Assembly: GCA_018401755.1 (NCBI GenBank)
Contig: JAGYKJ010000005.1
Location: forward strand, 186,001 to 250,000
Direction: 5' to 3'
DNA length: 64,000 bases
Source of the DNA: Litorivicinus sp.
GTDB lineage: Bacteria > Pseudomonadota > Gammaproteobacteria > Pseudomonadales > Litorivicinaceae
Shown: in pieces, positions 28,035-36,309 of the stretch
How the letters are laid out: each line of letters opens with the position of its first letter
Position numbering within the stretch: the stretch's first letter is position 1
Notes under the pieces: generated by a model
Seen by the model: only the letters and a program-made list of their open reading frames with translations
Told to the model about the DNA's origin: nothing
Databases searched by the model: none
Program-made: the position numbers and the translations under genes

Positions 28035-28050
28035 CGTAAGCCTCCTTACG
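28035..28050 (-). promoter_or_regulatory. hairpin enclosing the coxB ribosome-binding site
   Basis: On the mRNA, CGTAAG and CTTACG form a perfect 6-bp stem around the loop GAGG; the Shine-Dalgarno sequence AAGGAGG spans the stem-loop, and the stem ends one base before the coxB ATG. This could limit ribosome access or present a GGA loop to CsrA. Seen directly; function is inference. Confidence 0.5.
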
Positions 28051-28073
28051 TCGTCGATAATGTTATCTGGGTG

Positions 28074-28088
28074 CAAACCAATGGTTTG
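28074..28088. promoter_or_regulatory. 15-bp palindrome upstream of coxB
   Basis: CAAACCA-A-TGGTTTG, perfect 7-base arms around one base, about 40 bases before the coxB start in the DUF2970-coxB gap. It may be an operator for a dimeric regulator; no regulator is identified. Confidence 0.35.
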
Positions 28089-28140
28089 AATCTTCCTTAA
28101 TGGACCGCATTTCACTTGATCTTAAGCGCTAATGCAAGCC

Positions 28141-28329
28141 TTAGCGCACCAACGCCATGACCGCTGAAATCAGCCCATAGACCATCAATACAAACCCTGC
28201 AGTCATGAGCACACCAACAATTGCAACCGCAACAAATCGATGCTCTTGAAGATCCTGTTCGTACTGCGCTCGCGATTGCACACCCAAAAACCCCGCAAAC
28301 ACAGTTTTTACTGCGCGTTTTAAAGACAC
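28141..28329 (-). CDS. DUF2970 small membrane protein
   Basis: A protein of about 62 residues with a basic N-terminus, the segment TVFAGFLGVQSRAQYEQDLQ, and one C-terminal membrane helix (FVAVAIVGVLMTAGFVLMVYGL). This matches DUF2970, small proteins found in cox clusters of gammaproteobacteria. Start GTG 28329 is preceded by AGGA; a TTG at 28344 is possible. Usually DUF2970 sits between ctaG and coxC; here it is upstream of coxB in the same direction. Confidence 0.72.
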   Translation of the reverse strand: MSLKRAVKTVFAGFLGVQSRAQYEQDLQEHRFVAVAIVGVLMTAGFVLMVYGLISAVMALVR

Positions 28330-28393
28330 GATGATCCTACCCAAACCCTGCTTCCATGAAACGTATCATGGGGACTTTGAGAAAAAAATCACG

Positions 28394-28411
28394 TAGTCAC
28401 AAAACCGTCAA
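28394..28411 (+). promoter_or_regulatory. Pho-box-like site upstream of phnC
   Basis: TAGTCAC-AAAA-CCGTCAA: two GTCA cores 11 bases apart with an A-rich spacer, as in the PhoB box (CTGTCAT repeats). A weak -10 (AATAGT) follows at 28420-28425. Predicts induction at low phosphate. Based on the match and the gene function only. Confidence 0.55.
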
Positions 28412-28448
28412 AATTAATGAATAGTCTCTCCCGAAATTGGAGAGTGCG

Positions 28449-29279
28449 ATGCAAGTCCAGGCGTTAAATAAAACATTCGGGTCAAACGTAGCGGTCAATG
28501 ACATTAGTTTCAATGTCGATACCCCACAAATGATTGGCATTATTGGTCGATCTGGCGCAGGCAAATCCACGTTATTGCGGATGCTGAATCGGTTGACCGA
28601 CGCAACCAGCGGCGAAGTGATCATCGATGGCCGCAACATTTTAGCGTTACGCGGTAAAGAGAAGCGCGCCTGGCAACGCGATTGCGCCATGATTTTTCAA
28701 CAGTTTAACCTCGTTCCCAGACTGGATGTCATCACCAATGTGATGCTGGGTCGCCTCAATCGGCACTCCACCCTCAAAAGCGTCTTTAAAGTATTTTCAA
28801 CGCAAGATATTGAAGATGGGCTCGCCGCCCTAGATCGTCTCGGCATCGCTGAAAAGGCCTTGGAGCGTGTTGAAAATCTGTCTGGAGGTCAACAGCAACG
28901 GGTCGCGATCGCACGCGGCCTGATGCAGCAACCGAAAATGATCTTGGCCGATGAGCCGATTGCATCGCTCGATCCGCTCTCCGCAGAGATCGTCATGAAA
29001 AGTCTCCGCGAAATCCATGATCGCGATCAATTGACCGTGATTTGCAACCTACACACGCTTGATACGGCACGAACCTATTGCTCACGCATCATCGGCATGC
29101 GCGCGGGTGAGATGGTGTTTGATGGTCCAGCAAGCGAACTGACTTCCGATGTGGCCCGTGAGATCTACGGGGCAGACGAAGACCTCAATGAGGCGGTGAC
29201 GTCTACATCCCTTGGAGCACCTCACAGTGTGCCAAGTGATGTTTCGCACCAATCGACGGCCAACCCGGCCGCAATCTGA
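28449..29279 (+). CDS. phnC: phosphonate/phosphite ABC transporter ATP-binding protein
   Basis: A 276-residue ABC ATPase. It has Walker [10 protein letters not shown] near residue 34, the ABC signature [15 protein letters not shown] near residue 148, Walker [14 protein letters not shown], and the switch histidine in CNLHTLDTA. The length and neighbours match PhnC. ATG 28449 follows GGAGAG closely; the frame is open back to 28437. First gene of phnCDE1E2, preceded by a Pho-box-like site. No C-P lyase or phosphonatase gene is present in the window. Confidence 0.93.
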   Translation: MQVQALNKTFGSNVAVNDISFNVDTPQMIGIIGRSGAGKSTLLRMLNRLTDATSGEVIIDGRNILALRGKEKRAWQRDCAMIFQQFNLVPRLDVITNVMLGRLNRHSTLKSVFKVFSTQDIEDGLAALDRLGIAEKALERVENLSGGQQQRVAIARGLMQQPKMILADEPIASLDPLSAEIVMKSLREIHDRDQLTVICNLHTLDTARTYCSRIIGMRAGEMVFDGPASELTSDVAREIYGADEDLNEAVTSTSLGAPHSVPSDVSHQSTANPAAI

Positions 29280-29313
29280 GCAAAGACCACAACGCATGAA
29301 ACGGAGACTGACA

Positions 29314-30231
29314 ATGTTGAAAACAATCGTCGCGGCCATGGCCGCAGCTGGCATGGCGCTGAGCGCCCAGGTCGCACTTGCTGGTGGACACAGCAAGGGC
29401 ATCCAAGAGTTCCGGATCGGAATCTTAGGTGGTGAGAACCAATCTGACCGTCTGCGCTCTAACGAGTGCCTACGCGCAAAAACTGAAGAGCTACTTGGCG
29501 TTCCGACCAAGATTTTCGCACCTGCCGATTACAATGGTGTGATCGAAGGCCTACTCGGGGGCAACTTGGACATGGCGTGGCTAGGTGCCTCAGCCTATGC
29601 CAAGGTGTACATGACCAATCCAAATATTGTTGAGCCTGTTCTGGTCAAAGTGAATACCGACGGATCGATCGGCTATTATGCGGTGGGTTTTGCTCGCACA
29701 GATTCTGGCGTCAAGTCACTCACGGACATGAAGGGTAAAGACTTTGCGTTTGGCGATCCAAACTCAACGTCTGGTTTCTTGATTCCTTCGGTTGAGATCC
29801 CAGCAGCTGGGTTTGATATGACCCCAGGCACGTATTTCTCAGAAATTAAATTTGCAGGTGGCCATGAGCAGACCATCGTTGGCGTCTTCAACGGTGACTT
29901 TACAGCTGGTGTGACCTGGGCCGATGGCTTGGGCGCATGGGAAGATGGTTACAACTCAGGCGCATTGCGTAAAGCAGCCGATGCCGGTTTGATCGATATG
30001 ACTGAACTCGTTGAAATCTGGAAATCAAAAGTGATCCCAGAAGGTCCAATCGTTCTTCGGACGGAGCTGCCTGTGGACGTCAAAATCAAAATGACTGGTT
30101 TGATGGCCGGTTTGGCGTCTTTGGATCCTGAGTGCGCGTACAGCTTCATGGCTGGAGAAGTGAAAGGCATGCAGCCTGTCACGCATGAAACCTATGAAGT
30201 GATTATTGAAGCACGTAAGAAGTCGATGTAA
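29314..30231 (+). CDS. phnD: phosphonate/phosphite ABC transporter substrate-binding protein
   Basis: A 305-residue periplasmic binding protein with signal peptide MLKTIVAAMAAAGMALSAQVALA. The PhnD core is clear: FRIGILGGENQSDRL, NLDMAWLGASAYA, YYAVGFARTDSGVKSLTDMKGKDFAFGDPNSTSGFLIP, and a WADGLGAWE region. The conserved DPNSTSG loop binds the phosphorus group. Ligand may be a phosphonate, phosphite or related compound; this cannot be told. GGAG lies 7 bases before ATG 29314. A terminator-like hairpin follows. Confidence 0.93.
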   Translation: MLKTIVAAMAAAGMALSAQVALAGGHSKGIQEFRIGILGGENQSDRLRSNECLRAKTEELLGVPTKIFAPADYNGVIEGLLGGNLDMAWLGASAYAKVYMTNPNIVEPVLVKVNTDGSIGYYAVGFARTDSGVKSLTDMKGKDFAFGDPNSTSGFLIPSVEIPAAGFDMTPGTYFSEIKFAGGHEQTIVGVFNGDFTAGVTWADGLGAWEDGYNSGALRKAADAGLIDMTELVEIWKSKVIPEGPIVLRTELPVDVKIKMTGLMAGLASLDPECAYSFMAGEVKGMQPVTHETYEVIIEARKKSM

Positions 30232-30234
30232 TCC

Positions 30235-30261
30235 AAAGGGGGCGTTAACGCCCCCTTTTTT
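30235..30261 (+). terminator. intercistronic terminator/attenuator between phnD and phnE1
   Basis: AAAGGGGGCG (30235-30244), loop TTAA, CGCCCCCTTT (30249-30258), then TTT: a perfect 10-bp GC-rich stem with a T-run, three bases after the phnD stop. It would allow much more phnC and phnD mRNA than permease mRNA, a usual arrangement for binding-protein operons. Confidence 0.85.
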
Positions 30262-30279
30262 CCTCCACATCTCAATGGA

Positions 30280-31119
30280 ATGACAATGACCGACGCGCTG
30301 ATTCGACTGGAAAACCAACGCCGACTGTATACCGGACTCGGTCTGGTGATTGCCATCGCCATCTTAGTCAGCGGCTACCAATCAGCCGAGTCATTGAACT
30401 CAGGCGGTTTCGTCCAGGGTCTCTCCAAGTTTTTCGATTATCCATCGCAGATCGTTCGGGAAGCGATTGCGAAAGGTCCTGAGTTCTGGCCACTGTTCCC
30501 ACGCTTTTTTCCTGCGTTGATTGAGACCCTGAACATCGCCCTTGTTGCCACCTTGATTGGTGGATTACTCGCAATGATTCTGTCTCTCGCAGCAACCCGC
30601 AATCTGGACGTGCCCGACCGGTTAATTCCCGTGATTCGCCGAATCATGGACATCATGCGTGCGTTCCCTGAACTCATCATTGCCCTGTTTCTGATCTTTG
30701 TCCTTGGCGCCAGTCCAGTGCCTGCAGCAATTGCGGTCGCCTTCCACACCGCCGGCGCGCTGGGTAAATTGTTTTCTGAGATCAACGAAAATATCGACGT
30801 GAAGCAGATTGAAGGCTTGAAGGCGACTGGCGCCAGTTGGATCCAGAGAGTCCGCTATGGCGTGATTCCACAAGTGTTGCCCAACTACACCAGCTACTTT
30901 TTACTGCGTCTTGAGATCAATGTCCGAGCCTCAGCCATTTTGGGCTTTGTCGGTGCTGGCGGAATTGGCTCGGAACTTGCGCGCTCCATTGGATGGGGTG
31001 ATGGAGCGATCACCTCCGCCCTATTTCTGATGCTCTTTGCAACCATTGTGATCATCGACCAACTGTCGTCCGCACTCCGTCGTCGCCTAACCGTTGCCAC
31101 GGGAGGACATTCCGCATGA
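30280..31119 (+). CDS. phnE: phosphonate ABC transporter permease PhnE (first)
   Basis: A 279-residue inner-membrane permease with about six helices and the cytoplasmic EAA-type loop in GALGKLFSEINENIDVKQIEGLKATGASWIQRVRYG. The GGIGSELARSIG segment near the end is typical of PhnE. Two close ATG codons (30280, 30286) are possible starts and no strong ribosome-binding site is seen. Its stop overlaps the second permease (ATGA), suggesting coupled synthesis of a heterodimeric channel. Confidence 0.9.
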   Translation: MTMTDALIRLENQRRLYTGLGLVIAIAILVSGYQSAESLNSGGFVQGLSKFFDYPSQIVREAIAKGPEFWPLFPRFFPALIETLNIALVATLIGGLLAMILSLAATRNLDVPDRLIPVIRRIMDIMRAFPELIIALFLIFVLGASPVPAAIAVAFHTAGALGKLFSEINENIDVKQIEGLKATGASWIQRVRYGVIPQVLPNYTSYFLLRLEINVRASAILGFVGAGGIGSELARSIGWGDGAITSALFLMLFATIVIIDQLSSALRRRLTVATGGHSA

Positions 31120-32459
31120 ATGCACAACACGTCGCCCAAAGTGAGCAGGTCAAAGCGCTCGTCACCCGCCAAAAGTGGGGGCCGATAGGACTATTGATCG
31201 CTGTCCTGATTTATCTTCTGTACGCGTGGGATGCCTTCAATATGACGGAAGTCCTTGGCAAAGCACGGATGGAGAAAGGCGTTTTACTGCTCTCTGACGC
31301 CATCGCTCACAAAGTGCATGTGGTACAAGATCTACGGCGCGATCAATTCAGTGTCTCCGTTGAAGGTGAGCGGACAGCGACCTATGACGAAAGCCGGCCA
31401 ATGCCCGCTTGGGTACAAGGCGGTAGCACTGATTTTCAAGTCAGCTTGTCAGACGGGTATCGCGTGGTGGTGAAAGATCGTCAGGTTCGTTACCAAGTGC
31501 CAGGCTATGGCGACGTACTCATTGAGATTGATGCAAAGGCCCTGAGCCTCACACTTCCACCCGGTCAGACTGCGCTACCCGACGGATTTCGGTTCGGTCC
31601 AACAAAATTTGACGCGCGTCCCCAATTCAACCAGCGCCTGCAGGTCTCACGATCTAAAATCGAAGTCCATCGCTACTTCTTTGGCTGGGAAAACTTTTGG
31701 TTCCCTTTTCGCTCTGCCTTTCATGGCTTAAGCGTGTCTGAGCTCTGGACACTGACACAGTCCAGCGAGCGTGTTGATCCAACAACCAGTAATGTCGCGT
31801 TGATGATTGATCATTTTTGGAATAACCCAGATTGGCAACATGGCATCATTGCGGTCGCTATTTTCGAAACCGTGCTCATGGCCGTGTTGGGCACCATGAC
31901 AGCCGCCATCATCGCCCTCCCATTGGCCTTTATTGCGGCCCGTAACTTCAATCCCGAGGCCACATCACGATTCCTGATCCGTCGTGTCTTTGACTTTGTC
32001 CGAGGCATCGATACGCTGATTTGGTCGCTTATCTTCATCCGCGCATTTGGCCTTGGACCGCTGACCGGGATTATGGCGATCGCTGTGACAGATGCTGGCA
32101 GCTTCGGAAAACTGTTTTCAGAGGCCATGGAAAACGTTGATAACAAGCAAATCCAAGGAATTGAGGCCACCGGCGCGAACCGCGTCCAAAAATATCGATA
32201 TGGAGTGCTTCCCCAACTCATGCCGGTCTTTTTGTCGCAATTCCTCTATTGGATGGAGTCGAATATGCGCTCAGCTACTGTCATCGGGGCACTCGGGGCC
32301 GGTGGCATCGGGCTTGTGTTGGTCGAGACGATGCGAACCCAACGGGACTGGGAAAACGTCTTCTACATCATCGTCCTGACTATTCTTATGGTGGTTATTA
32401 TGGATAGTCTCTCAGGGCGATTACGCCAGCGACTCATTACTGGGGGCAAGCCGCGCTGA
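31116..32459 (+). CDS. phnE: phosphonate ABC transporter permease PhnE (second, with long insert)
   Basis: A 447-residue permease. The C-terminal 210 residues are a normal PhnE permease with the EAA-type loop FGKLFSEAMENVDNKQIQGIEATGANRVQKYRYG and GAGGIGLVLVETMR. The N-terminal half is different: one helix (GPIGLLIAVLIYLLYAWDAF) followed by about 190 residues, predicted periplasmic, before the next helix. Similar long second permeases occur in some phnCDE1E2 operons; the extra part may contact PhnD. It overlaps the convergent cation efflux gene by 23 bases. Confidence 0.9.
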   Translation: MNAQHVAQSEQVKALVTRQKWGPIGLLIAVLIYLLYAWDAFNMTEVLGKARMEKGVLLLSDAIAHKVHVVQDLRRDQFSVSVEGERTATYDESRPMPAWVQGGSTDFQVSLSDGYRVVVKDRQVRYQVPGYGDVLIEIDAKALSLTLPPGQTALPDGFRFGPTKFDARPQFNQRLQVSRSKIEVHRYFFGWENFWFPFRSAFHGLSVSELWTLTQSSERVDPTTSNVALMIDHFWNNPDWQHGIIAVAIFETVLMAVLGTMTAAIIALPLAFIAARNFNPEATSRFLIRRVFDFVRGIDTLIWSLIFIRAFGLGPLTGIMAIAVTDAGSFGKLFSEAMENVDNKQIQGIEATGANRVQKYRYGVLPQLMPVFLSQFLYWMESNMRSATVIGALGAGGIGLVLVETMRTQRDWENVFYIIVLTILMVVIMDSLSGRLRQRLITGGKPR

Positions 32460-33588
32460 CACGACGCCACACGCGGATCTGACCCAACCAGGCAAGCGTC
32501 GACGCCGCCGTTTTCAGCTGTTCAGCGGAGACTGCGGGCATATCGTCGGCGAACCCCACATCTACATCAATGCGCCCCTGCACATAATGCAATTGGAAGG
32601 TTGTGGTTTGGTCAATCCATGGGGACCAACAGTGTCGGAGGGCCACCTCGACATCCTGTCGTAAAGGACGTAAGGCCGTTGGACCCTGAATTTCCATCAC
32701 TTCGTCATTTTCTGGATCAATGTGAAATGTGATATCGGCAACATGCGGGGCCGCTTTGCGGATCGCCGCTGCAACCCAACAACCGATTTCGTGTCCCTCC
32801 GAGACGCTCACCCCAGGCGCCACCTCAAGATGAATATCCATTAAGGTACGCCCTGCCATGGTTCGAGTCCGCATGTGATGAATATCTCGAACGCCATCAA
32901 TCGCCATTGCGATCTCATGCAGACGCGCGCTCTCTTCAACTGGCAGCGCACGATCCACCAGTTCTTGAATACTCTCCCACAATAGCGTCAAGGCGATTTT
33001 CGCAATCAACAGCGCCACCAAGGCCGCTGCGATGGCATCTAACACAGGATAACCGGCCCAAACACCGATCAAACCAATCAGCACAGCAATGGACGACAGC
33101 GCATCGGTTCGAGAATGCCAGGCATTGGCTTCCAAGAGCTTCGATCCGACACGTCTCGCTGCACGCAAGGTATACCAGTAAATCGCCTCCTTGGTGATAA
33201 TCGAGATAATCACCACCACAAAGGCCCAATGGGTCAGGGTAATGGCCGCCTGTCCACTGCGGACACGATCAATCCCATCCCATAAGATCCCACCAGCGAC
33301 AAGCAGTAACACGCCGCCAAGCGCCAGGGTTGCCATGGTTTCAAAACGTGCATGGCCATAGGGATGCTCGGCATCTGGCCCCTCGCGGCTCACACGCGCT
33401 GCCACCAAGACCAAGGCATCGGTTCCCAAATCCGACAGCGAGTGGATTCCATCGGCAATTAAGGCATGACTCTGCGTCACCCAACCTAGACTGATTTTGC
33501 TCACGCCGAGCAGTGCATCGACAACTGCGCCCACCCACGTGACACGTGTGGTAACCCGAGCGGATTCGGCGTATGACACGTCAGTCAT
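32437..33588 (-). CDS. cation diffusion facilitator family transporter
   Basis: A 383-residue metal efflux protein with six membrane helices. Metal-site motifs are present: HALIADGIHSLSDLGTDALVL (HSxxD) near residue 40 and the partner in NAWHSRTDALSS (HxxxD), followed by a cytoplasmic dimerisation domain with the double-histidine motif GVRDIHHMRTR. The C-terminus is longer than in minimal CDF proteins by about 80 residues. Substrate may be Fe, Zn, Mn or Co. Its start overlaps the end of the HupE-like gene (4 bases), so they may be coupled. Confidence 0.92.
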   Translation of the reverse strand: MTDVSYAESARVTTRVTWVGAVVDALLGVSKISLGWVTQSHALIADGIHSLSDLGTDALVLVAARVSREGPDAEHPYGHARFETMATLALGGVLLLVAGGILWDGIDRVRSGQAAITLTHWAFVVVIISIITKEAIYWYTLRAARRVGSKLLEANAWHSRTDALSSIAVLIGLIGVWAGYPVLDAIAAALVALLIAKIALTLLWESIQELVDRALPVEESARLHEIAMAIDGVRDIHHMRTRTMAGRTLMDIHLEVAPGVSVSEGHEIGCWVAAAIRKAAPHVADITFHIDPENDEVMEIQGPTALRPLRQDVEVALRHCWSPWIDQTTTFQLHYVQGRIDVDVGFADDMPAVSAEQLKTAASTLAWLGQIRVWRRVSAACPQ

Positions 33589-34703
33589 CCGATAAATCCC
33601 AGCCGCTCAATGCACCAAAATACACCCAAGGCCCCAATACCTAAAGACGCTGGAATCGCAACACGTGAGCGGTACCAAGGTGCATGGATCACCCAATATC
33701 CAAGACTCAAGTAGGCCCCTGCAATGACTGCAAACTGACCCAGTTCAACGCCCACATTAAAAGCCAATAAACCCACCACGTAGTCTCTGGGCGGCAGCCC
33801 CAATTCAGTCAGCACGCCCGCGAATCCGAGGCCGTGCAAGAGGCCAAACGCAAATACAATCAGGGTCCTCGATTGCACAAGGCGTGACCGAAACACGTTC
33901 TCGATCGCGACATAAGCAATCGAGGCTGCAATCAGGGGCTCGACAATCGCTGGTGACAAATTCACCACCCCAAAGAGCCCCAGTGCGAGCGTGACCGAAT
34001 GCGCGACGGTGAACGCAGTAACCTGCCAGACCAAATCCATCATCCGGTGACTCAATAACACCAGCCCGAGGATAAACACGATGTGGTCCAACCCCTTCGG
34101 GAGAATATGGACAAAACCGAGCGCAATATAATCACCAATCAAGGTCATCAAATTCCGGGTGATCGGACCGCGTAATGGGACCAGCGCGGTCGACTGGCCT
34201 GTCATCACATACTCTACAAAGGGGTCGTCACTTCCCGGCAGCACAAACCGCACTGCGGTCGCCGGATGTGAGGGATGAACCTGATACCGGAGGCTTTGAT
34301 CCGCCGAGGTCAAACCACCAACCAAGATCACCTCGCTGATACGGGGTAATTCCATGTCTGGCTCTGGAAAGACCTCAACGCGCTGAATGGCCAGCGGAAG
34401 TCGGCCTTGATCAGTCCATAAATCCACGGTCTGGATAAACGCGCGTTGCTGGCTGATTAACTGCGCTGCAATCGCTTCATCGGTCAAGACGCGCAACGCA
34501 TCATAAATGGGTGCATTGAGTGCATCATCGGTATCGCTCACCGAGGGTGGAATCTCAGCCAACCAAGCCTCTGCGTTGAGCTCGAGCACAAGTTGGACAC
34601 GACCCTGCTCAAGGATCGTCACGGTCGCGACGCTCGGTCGCATTTCATGCGCCTTGGCAAATAGACTCAAGACGCCCAAGATAAGACATAGAACAACGCG
34701 CAC
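33585..34703 (-). CDS. HupE/UreJ family membrane protein
   Basis: A 372-residue protein. The N-terminal signal peptide (VRVVLCLILGVLSLFAKAHE) and a periplasmic domain of about 180 residues precede a C-terminal HupE/UreJ-type membrane domain with six or so helices: FVHILPKGLDHIVFILGLVLL, VTAFTVAHSVTLALGLFG, and LLHGLGFAGVL, carrying the conserved HxxxGxDH-like and HS histidines expected for Ni or Co transport. GTG 34703 is chosen because a GGA-type site precedes it and the signal peptide begins there. It is divergent from the DUF4198 gene and may share its regulation. Confidence 0.85.
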   Translation of the reverse strand: MRVVLCLILGVLSLFAKAHEMRPSVATVTILEQGRVQLVLELNAEAWLAEIPPSVSDTDDALNAPIYDALRVLTDEAIAAQLISQQRAFIQTVDLWTDQGRLPLAIQRVEVFPEPDMELPRISEVILVGGLTSADQSLRYQVHPSHPATAVRFVLPGSDDPFVEYVMTGQSTALVPLRGPITRNLMTLIGDYIALGFVHILPKGLDHIVFILGLVLLSHRMMDLVWQVTAFTVAHSVTLALGLFGVVNLSPAIVEPLIAASIAYVAIENVFRSRLVQSRTLIVFAFGLLHGLGFAGVLTELGLPPRDYVVGLLAFNVGVELGQFAVIAGAYLSLGYWVIHAPWYRSRVAIPASLGIGALGVFWCIERLGFIG

Positions 34704-34733
34704 ACTATTTCCATCCGAGCAGGAGAACTGAGT

Positions 34734-35555
34734 TTGGCAGATTTTCGACGCGTACGCAGGCTGATTCAGGGACTGATGTGGGCCGGTACTCTGATCCCGC
34801 TGTCTGTCTCTGGCCATGAATTTTGGCTCGATCCGAGTGCACATCGACTCGAACGCATTGACTCAGTTGGGATTCAATTCCGTGTTGGCCAAGATTTCCG
34901 AGGCTCTGCGCAACCCTACCTGGATCGGGACATTGCCACATTCACGCACCACCGGACCGACGGGGATGCGCTGATTACCGGATTGCTCGGTGATTCGCGC
35001 CCGGCTGCCAAAGTCACGATTCAACCTGGGCTCAATATCATCACGCATCTCACCACGCCCCAGCCGATTACATTTCGTCCAGACGAATCCATCTGGGTGG
35101 ACTACGTGGTCCTTGACGGTCTGGAGGCGCAAATCGCGGCACATCCAGACCTCCCACAGGTCCCCCCTGTCTCTGAGCGCTATATTCGATCAGCGAAAAC
35201 ACTGATTATCGGTCCTGGTATCACGGCAAGCCAACGTGATCGCGAGACCGCGCTTCCGTTTGAACTGATCCTCGAAACACCGCCTGGACGTCTGAGTGCA
35301 GGCCCACATCGATTTCGTATCACCACCGATGGCATCCCCACCACCGGGATCTTGGTCAAGGCGTTTCGTGCCAGCGATCGTCAAACCGTGGATCAGCGGG
35401 TCAGTGACACCATGGGATGGGTGAGCTTAGATTTACCGACCCCTGATCGGTATTTGATCAGCGGGGTTCGCATCGATCCGGATACCCAGGGTGATGCTGA
35501 TTGGATCAGCTATTGGGCGAGTCTCACACTCGAGGTTTGGCCAACAACACCATAA
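34734..35555 (+). CDS. DUF4198 domain-containing periplasmic protein
   Basis: A 273-residue secreted protein starting with TTG, well placed behind AGGAG. Signal peptide LIQGLMWAGTLIPLSVSG with likely cleavage before HEFWLDP. The mature N-terminus HEFWLDP with its histidine is typical of DUF4198 (GH25-like metal-binding periplasmic proteins). It is divergent from the HupE/UreJ gene with a 30-base gap between starts, which suggests a joint metal-handling role. It ends overlapping the convergent tcdA gene by 32 bases. Confidence 0.8.
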   Translation: MADFRRVRRLIQGLMWAGTLIPLSVSGHEFWLDPSAHRLERIDSVGIQFRVGQDFRGSAQPYLDRDIATFTHHRTDGDALITGLLGDSRPAAKVTIQPGLNIITHLTTPQPITFRPDESIWVDYVVLDGLEAQIAAHPDLPQVPPVSERYIRSAKTLIIGPGITASQRDRETALPFELILETPPGRLSAGPHRFRITTDGIPTTGILVKAFRASDRQTVDQRVSDTMGWVSLDLPTPDRYLISGVRIDPDTQGDADWISYWASLTLEVWPTTP

Positions 35556-36309
35556 GGGCGTGGCCCACCGCATGCCAGGCAAAGGTCCCGGTAACATGGG
35601 TTACAGCGCCCATCGCACCGGCGCAGTCAAGTCGCTGCGCACCACGCCCCGGACGGGCTTGACCAATTGATCCATCCACTTGCTGGTAGCGTGTTTGTTC
35701 GTTGGAGTACACAGCGGTGACCGAGAACCGGCGTCCCGGCGTTCGGGGGAAACCAAATCGATTCCGAAGGGTTTGACGAACCGCCGCCAAGAGCGCGTCT
35801 CCATCCGTCTTGGCTAGGTCACAGGTCTGGACCCGAGAAGGATCAACCCGACCACCTGCGGCGCCAATCGTAATCACCGCACACCGCCGCTGCCGTGCTG
35901 CAGCGATAAGGGCAGCCTTTGCCATTTGATGATCACCACAATCAATGACGAGATCAAAACCGTGCGTCAAGACCGCATCGACGGTCTTCTCGGTGACAAA
36001 GGTGTGTAATTCAAGGACATCTATTTCCGGCCCAATGGCCCGCATGCGTTCGGCCATGACCGTGACTTTCGATCGCCCGTAGTGGCCCGTCAGCGCGTGA
36101 ATTTGCCGATTGGTATTCGACACACACAGGTCATCCAAGTCAGCAAGCGCGATGCGCCCGATGCCGCTTCGTGCCAGGCCCTCGGCGACCCAGGATCCGA
36201 CTCCACCGATCCCGACCACCAACACCGACGTGCGTTGCAGGATCGCGACACTTCCTGCCCCATAGAGCCGATCGATTCCGGCAAAGGCGTCAGACGTCTG
36301 CGCCGACAT
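35524..36309 (-). CDS. tcdA: tRNA threonylcarbamoyladenosine dehydratase (TcdA/CsdL, ThiF family)
   Basis: A 261-residue E1-like enzyme that converts t6A of tRNA into cyclic t6A. It has the ATP-binding Rossmann motif VLVVGIGGVGSWVAEGLARSGIG near residue 32, followed by the acid residues and Arg in ALADLDDLCVSNTNRQIHAL, and the FDLVIDCGDHQMAKAALI segment. Start 36309 (MSAQTSDAF) is chosen from homologue length; the upstream part of the frame overlaps lysC coding sequence. It overlaps the lysC end by 20 bases in the same direction. No csdE partner seen. Confidence 0.92.
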   Translation of the reverse strand: MSAQTSDAFAGIDRLYGAGSVAILQRTSVLVVGIGGVGSWVAEGLARSGIGRIALADLDDLCVSNTNRQIHALTGHYGRSKVTVMAERMRAIGPEIDVLELHTFVTEKTVDAVLTHGFDLVIDCGDHQMAKAALIAAARQRRCAVITIGAAGGRVDPSRVQTCDLAKTDGDALLAAVRQTLRNRFGFPRTPGRRFSVTAVYSNEQTRYQQVDGSIGQARPGRGAQRLDCAGAMGAVTHVTGTFAWHAVGHALMVLLAKPRV

